Below, piece by piece: positions 6,154-9,220 of a stretch of 9,220 bases of DNA. How positions within the stretch are numbered: position 1 is the first letter of the stretch; each line of letters begins with the position of its first letter. The position numbers were made by a program, and so were the translations under genes. The notes under the pieces were generated by a model. That model saw only the letters and a list, made by a program, of their open reading frames with translations. It was not told the origin of the DNA and searched no databases. Source of the DNA: Dysgonamonadaceae bacterium (GTDB lineage Bacteria > Bacteroidota > Bacteroidia > Bacteroidales > Azobacteroidaceae). The stretch is taken from contig JAITCT010000091.1 in assembly GCA_031282925.1 (NCBI GenBank), positions 1 to 9,220 on the forward strand, in the 5' to 3' direction.

Positions 6154-6516
6154 ATGTACACTTTCATTACCATTTTAATTGTAATTTTTTCGATAGCGTT
6201 AATCTTTTTTGTAATTATTCAAAATTCCAAAGGCGGCGGTTTGGCGGCCGGGTTTGCTTCTTCAAATCAAGTGATGGGCGTTCGCAAAACGACCGACTTC
6301 CTTGAAAAAGCAACCGCCACTTTAGCCGGTTTGATTGTAGCGGGAAGTATAATCGCTTCGATTGTAGTAGCCCATAAAACAGGGGCGGGCAATGATTCCC
6401 TCAAAAATGAAATTATTAACGCAAGGGAAACTACAGCAGATCCCAATACCACCGCTCCTTTCGGAACGGCTGTCCCGAGCGAGGAAAGCGGTACGCAAAC
6501 TCCTCCTGCCGAATAA
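6154..6516 (+). CDS. secG: Preprotein translocase subunit SecG
   Basis: A 120-residue inner-membrane protein that assists SecYE-SecA translocation. Transmembrane helix 1 spans about 3-22. The SecG signature loop follows (QNSKGGGLAAGF, 23-34), then a segment with NQVMGVRKTTDFLEKAT (38-54) and helix 2 at about 55-73. The C-terminal 45 residues are a polar Thr/Pro/Glu-rich tail, longer than in a minimal SecG and probably disordered. The gene starts 12 nt after its upstream neighbour and ends the operon; a hairpin begins 15 nt after the stop. Placement with lptE joins export and outer-membrane assembly functions. Confidence 0.93.
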   Translation: MYTFITILIVIFSIALIFFVIIQNSKGGGLAAGFASSNQVMGVRKTTDFLEKATATLAGLIVAGSIIASIVVAHKTGAGNDSLKNEIINARETTADPNTTAPFGTAVPSEESGTQTPPAE

Positions 6517-6531
6517 AACCCGAAGTTTAGC

Positions 6532-6556
6532 ACCATACTGTACACGGTATGGTTTT
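6532..6556 (+). terminator. Weak intrinsic terminator after secG
   Basis: ACCATAC (6532-6538) pairs with GTATGGT (6547-6553) around an 8-nt loop and runs into TTTT (6553-6556), 15 nt after the secG stop. The stem is short, so termination may depend on the larger hairpin just downstream. Confidence 0.5.
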
Positions 6557-6581
6557 GTACATCGGCAAACGGCCTTTTTGT

Positions 6582-6623
6582 AAACACAAAGACACGAAGA
6601 TACAAAATCGTGTCTTTGTGTTT
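6582..6623. terminator. Perfect 16-bp hairpin, probable bidirectional terminator or repeat
   Basis: Residues 6582-6597 (AAACACAAAGACACGA) are the exact reverse complement of 6608-6623, with a 10-nt loop. The stem ends in A and T runs on both sides, which suits Rho-independent termination in either direction. The sequence also resembles the ACACAAAGACACGAAG dispersed repeat seen in many Bacteroidota (from memory). It isolates the secG operon from the promoter at 6652. Confidence 0.6.
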
Positions 6624-6651
6624 TCTTGTTTAAATAATTTCCATAATTTGT

Positions 6652-6683
6652 TTTGTTTTATTTTTGCCTTTGTCATATTTTTG
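6652..6683 (+). promoter_or_regulatory. Bacteroides-type promoter for the phosphoesterase operon
   Basis: TTTG at 6652-6655, a 20-bp spacer and TATTTTTG at 6676-6683 match the consensus at every fixed position. Transcription would start near 6689, giving a leader of about 105 nt before the ATG at 6796. That leader holds a 30-codon frame (6690-6782) with no recognisable features. No riboswitch-like fold was recognised. Confidence 0.7.
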
Positions 6684-6795
6684 TAATAAATGAAGGCGAA
6701 TTTTGCAGTGTTTCTTAATCCGGTAATGACGAATAAACAGGATATGGCGGTTTTTACATGGCATTTATTTCGTATTACCTAAATATTTAAACAAA

Positions 6796-7134
6796 ATGAA
6801 AAAAGTATTATTATCGGCCATTTGCATCCTTATGATTCTTATTCCCGCTCAAGGAAGCGGTAAGGCGGACTGGCAGGAATACGCCGGCCGTTATGTTTTT
6901 TCCGTTGAAAATTCGGCGGAAACGGTAGAGATTACACTTCAAGGCGATTCGACGCTTACGGTTTTTTCCTCACTGGGAGAAGTTGCATTGACGCATGTCG
7001 GGAAAGACCGTTTTGAGGTTCCTCAATTCGGGGGAGTTGTTATTTTTGAACGGGATGAAAAGCGGCAAGTTATTGCCTGCAAGGTTTCCGTTGCTGCAAT
7101 AGAGGGGGAAGAACTGAAAGCGCGGAAACAATGA
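6796..7134 (+). CDS. Small secreted beta-rich protein, unknown function
   Basis: A 112-residue protein opening with a clear Sec signal peptide (MKK, then a hydrophobic core to about residue 17, probable cleavage near 20-24), so it acts outside the cytoplasm. There is no lipobox cysteine. The mature part (YAGRYVF, VEITLQGDSTLTVF, FEVPQFGGVVIFER) alternates hydrophobic residues as in a small beta sheet. It resembles the DUF3471-type or lipocalin-like domain often fused to serine hydrolases, but this is a pattern impression at modest confidence. Its stop overlaps the next start (ATGA, 7131-7134), so it is translationally coupled to the phosphoesterase; an accessory role for that enzyme is inferred. 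The ATG is preceded by an A-rich sequence rather than a Shine-Dalgarno motif. Confidence 0.8.
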   Translation: MKKVLLSAICILMILIPAQGSGKADWQEYAGRYVFSVENSAETVEITLQGDSTLTVFSSLGEVALTHVGKDRFEVPQFGGVVIFERDEKRQVIACKVSVAAIEGEELKARKQ

Positions 7135-8714
7135 GAAAACTTATTTGCACCGGAATACTTGCCTGTCTGGCGGTATCCGTATCCGCTCAATCGTCCGTTA
7201 CGGGAATTGTTTACGAAGACCTTAACCGGAACGGGCGGCGGGATAAAAAGGAAAAGGGAATTGCAGGCGTTGCCGTATCAAACGGGACAGAGGTGTCGCT
7301 GACCGGTGCGGCGGGAAAATATTGCCTGCCGGCAAGCGATGACTTTATCGTTTTCGTCATTAAGCCTGCGGGCTACCGGACGGCTTTGGACGAGTTTAAC
7401 CTGCCCCGGTCGTATTACCGGCATAAACCGGCCGGCTCGCCCGCAGGCTTCTACAAAGGCGTGGAACCGACCGGAGCGCTTCCCGCTTCAGTGGATTTTG
7501 CCCTGTATAAATACGATGAACCGGAAACATTTGCCGCCTTGCTTTTCGGGGATACCCAACCCTATAACGAACAGGAAATGGAATATCTGGAACGCGGAAT
7601 AATTGCCGAAGTTCAAAACATACAGGGAGTCAGTTTCGGAATAACGCTCGGCGACTTAGTCGGCGACCGCCTGGATCTTCATTTACCTTACAGGCAGGCA
7701 ATCAAACGGGCAGGCGTCCCCTGGTACAACGTGATGGGCAACCACGACATGAACTACGATGCTAAAGAAGACCGTTTGTCGGATGAATCGTTTGAAGCCC
7801 ATTTCGGCCCGAACAGTTATGCGTTCAATTACGGGAAAGCGCATTTCATTGTATTGGACGATATTTTGTATCCGCATCCGGTAACGGGAAAAGGTTACTG
7901 GGGCGGATTGAGGGACGATCTGCTTGCCTTTATCGGAAACGACCTCGCTCATGTCCCGCACGACCGCCTGATAGTCGTTGCGATGCACATCCCGCTGATT
8001 GATTCGGAAGGCGAGGAGGCTTTCCGCGACGCCGACCGGCAGGCTTTGTACGGACTGTTGAAAAATTTCCCGAACGTCCTCTTTCTTTCCGCCCATACGC
8101 ATATCCAGATGCAACACCGCATCGGGAAAGAGCAGGGCGTTGACCGTGAAAAGCCGATCTGTGAATACAATGCAGGAACAACTTGCGGCGACTGGTTTTC
8201 GGGTATCTTGAATGAGCAGGGGCTTCCCGTATCAACCATGCGCGACGGTACGCCCGCCGGATATGCTTTCCTGCGAATCGACGGAAACCGGTATGTATTG
8301 GATTACAAGGTGTTTGGAAAACCGGACGATTATCAGATAGCGCTGTATCATCCGAAAACCGTCCCTTTCCGGCGTTCGACCAGCGCTTCCATTTATGCCG
8401 ACTTTTTTATGGGAAGCCGGGACGATACGGTGGAATGCCGGATTGACAATGACGCATGGATGAAGATGCAGCGGGTCGATGAATTTGATCCGGCTTATTG
8501 CCGTTACGTACAGAACTGGGATTACCTGGAGCATTTAGTTCCCGGCCGCCGCCCGTCCAACCCGGTTATTTGCAGCCACCTGTGGAAAATCCGGATACCA
8601 ACCGCCCTGCCGGTCGGCAAACACCGGATTGAAGTCCGGGCTAAAGACCGCTTTGACCGGATACATACGGCGAAGAGTAGTTATTTAATAGAGATTCTGC
8701 CGGCATATCCATGA
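7131..8714 (+). CDS. Secreted calcineurin-like metallophosphoesterase (MetallophosN/MetallophosC type)
   Basis: A 527-residue exported hydrolase. A signal peptide spans about 1-20, with cleavage after VSAQ. Residues about 21-125 form a beta-sandwich MetallophosN-like domain with the SdrD-B/Cna-like start VTGIVYEDLNRNGRRDKKE. The catalytic domain (about 134-330) carries the dinuclear-metal motifs: GDTQ (140-143), GD (174-175), GNHD (203-206), MH (285-286) and AHTH (321-324). In the first motif Gln143 stands where the classical D-x-H has His; D-x-Q forms are known in this superfamily. A MetallophosC-like domain follows to the C-terminus (GTTCGDW at 349-355, then DGTPAGYAFL). All expected metal ligands are otherwise present and the gene is intact. 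The substrate is unknown; phosphoesters of host or environmental polymers, lipids or nucleotides are possible. It is the second gene of a two-gene operon. Confidence 0.9.
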   Translation: MRKLICTGILACLAVSVSAQSSVTGIVYEDLNRNGRRDKKEKGIAGVAVSNGTEVSLTGAAGKYCLPASDDFIVFVIKPAGYRTALDEFNLPRSYYRHKPAGSPAGFYKGVEPTGALPASVDFALYKYDEPETFAALLFGDTQPYNEQEMEYLERGIIAEVQNIQGVSFGITLGDLVGDRLDLHLPYRQAIKRAGVPWYNVMGNHDMNYDAKEDRLSDESFEAHFGPNSYAFNYGKAHFIVLDDILYPHPVTGKGYWGGLRDDLLAFIGNDLAHVPHDRLIVVAMHIPLIDSEGEEAFRDADRQALYGLLKNFPNVLFLSAHTHIQMQHRIGKEQGVDREKPICEYNAGTTCGDWFSGILNEQGLPVSTMRDGTPAGYAFLRIDGNRYVLDYKVFGKPDDYQIALYHPKTVPFRRSTSASIYADFFMGSRDDTVECRIDNDAWMKMQRVDEFDPAYCRYVQNWDYLEHLVPGRRPSNPVICSHLWKIRIPTALPVGKHRIEVRAKDRFDRIHTAKSSYLIEILPAYP

Positions 8715-8734
8715 TTGCGGCAAGCCATATTTCG

Positions 8735-8786
8735 GCGCGGGAATGACGGACTTCACAACCGCACTGCGACAATTTGAAATGCACCC
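8735..8786. mobile_element. Inverted half-copy of the 500-657 MITE-like element
   Basis: Positions 8737-8780 equal the reverse complement of 505-548 with one mismatch in 44 (8750). Only one terminal repeat is present. Similarity ends near 8735, at the middle of the ATTCCC-N8-GGGAAT palindrome of the full element. It lies 20 bp after the phosphoesterase stop. It is either a solo end left by deletion or recombination at the palindrome, or an independent short form of the repeat. Confidence 0.6.
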
Positions 8787-8812
8787 GTTAAATTTCATTT
8801 TTTGCGGAATTG

Positions 8813-9220
8813 TCATTTATTATTGTGTAAAAATATTCCCGAATAAAAAAAATGTTCCCGGTTACATTTAAGATGTAATGCGGAACAATTCAAATGTTCC
8901 GAGTTACATTTAAAATGTAATCGGGAACAATGCAAATGTTCCGAGTTACATCTAAAATGTAATCGGGAGCAATTCAAATGTTCCGAGTTGCATTTAGAAT
9001 GTAATCGGGAGCAATGCAAATGTTCCGGGTTACATTTAAAATGTAATCGGGAGCAATGCAAATGTTCCGAGTTGCATTTAAAATGTAATCGGGAACAATT
9101 CAAATGTAACGCGGAACATTTTAAATGTAACCGGGAGCAATTCAAATGTAACGCGGAACATTTTAAATGTAACCGGGAACAATTCAAATGTAACCCGGAA
9201 CATTTTAAATGTAACCGGGA
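8813..9220 (-). CDS. Uncertain Cys/His heptad-repeat reading frame, partial
   Basis: A minus-strand frame enters at the window's right edge and stops with TGA at 8815-8813. It consists of seven-residue units such as CSRLHFK and CNSEHLH, with Cys at position 1 and His at position 5 of nearly every unit, followed by a short non-repeated tail (FFYSGIFLHNNK). No start is visible; it would lie beyond 9220. The 21-bp period guarantees that the frame stays open, and the opposite strand is open in the same register, so openness is weak evidence of coding. If real, regularly spaced Cys and His would suggest metal binding or disulfide cross-linking. No known family is recognised. Confidence 0.22.
   Translation of the reverse strand, partial: SRLHLKCSGLHLNCSRLHLKCSALHLNCSRLHLKCSALHLNCSRLHFKCNSEHLHCSRLHFKCNPEHLHCSRLHSKCNSEHLNCSRLHFRCNSEHLHCSRLHFKCNSEHLNCSALHLKCNREHFFYSGIFLHNNK
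8853..9220. repeat. Phased 21-bp tandem array with alternating-orientation core
   Basis: Seventeen complete units and one cut by the window edge start every 21 bp from 8853 with no indel. Each has a 14-bp core, TGTAACCGGGAACA or its inverse TGTTCCCGGTTACA, plus a 7-bp AT-rich spacer (ATTCAAA, ATGCAAA, TTTAAAA or TTTTAAA). Units 1, 3, 5, 7, 9 and 11 are inverted relative to 2, 4, 6, 8, 10 and 12, so neighbours form hairpin-capable palindromes. From unit 12 (9084) on, all cores run the same way, though a 42-bp alternation of core and spacer variants persists. It lacks the unique spacers of CRISPR. A phased protein-binding array, a minisatellite or part of a repeat-protein gene are all possible. 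Confidence 0.85.

Noticed and set aside
6690..6782. 30-codon frame in the leader of the phosphoesterase operon
   Set aside because: The ATG coincides with the expected transcription start, there is no ribosome-binding context, and the peptide shows no signal, leader or attenuator character.
8853..9220. CRISPR array
   Set aside because: Every unit is the same 21-bp motif with only 7-bp AT-rich spacers drawn from a few variants. There are no unique 25-40 bp spacers and no cas genes in the window.

Overview
The window looks like a chromosomal segment of a member of the Bacteroidota, most likely order Bacteroidales. Three things point there. The proteins have Bacteroidota-type architecture: a DUF3467 protein, a Bacteroidota-style LptE, and a MetallophosN/MetallophosC phosphoesterase. 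The block sigma-54 regulator - lptE - helical/TPR-like protein - secG resembles one I recall from Bacteroides-type genomes. Promoters match the Bacteroides consensus (TTTG, about 20 bp, TAnnTTTG), while Shine-Dalgarno sequences are weak or absent. All assignments come from reading the sequence; no database search was possible.

Positions 1-754 are repeat-rich and hold no convincing intact gene. They contain a GC-rich hairpin (33-66), a near-perfect 69-nt AT-rich palindrome (101-169), a minus-strand promoter leading into a 30-codon signal-peptide-like fragment that stops just before that palindrome, a G12 tract, a REP-like inverted repeat (409-495) and a 158-bp MITE-like element with terminal inverted repeats (500-657). 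A near-consensus promoter (674-705) then drives a DUF3467 gene (755-1063). Next comes thrA (1174-3621), the bifunctional aspartokinase/homoserine dehydrogenase that opens threonine, methionine and lysine synthesis. A hairpin abutting its stop codon ends this part.

Positions 3663-6516 form a tight four-gene operon, with a 11-nt overlap and then 12-nt gaps. It encodes a sigma-54 activator with no sensor domain, the LPS-transport lipoprotein LptE, an uncharacterised helical protein with a C-terminal TPR-like segment, and the Sec translocon subunit SecG. The shared theme is envelope biogenesis and export. Two hairpins (6532-6556 and 6582-6623) close the block.

Positions 6652-8714 form a separate two-gene unit with its own promoter: a small secreted beta-rich protein translationally coupled (ATGA overlap) to a secreted calcineurin-like phosphoesterase. 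Downstream is a half copy of the 500-657 element in inverted orientation (8735-8786). From 8853 to the right edge runs a perfectly phased array of 21-bp units.

The most unusual signal is that terminal array. It has 17 complete units and one cut unit, no indels, and a 14-bp core TGTAACCGGGAACA that alternates orientation for the first twelve units and then runs in one direction. Both strands stay open in the same register and read as Cys/His-rich heptads. Whether it acts as DNA (a protein-binding or structural array) or encodes a repeat protein cannot be settled from this window.
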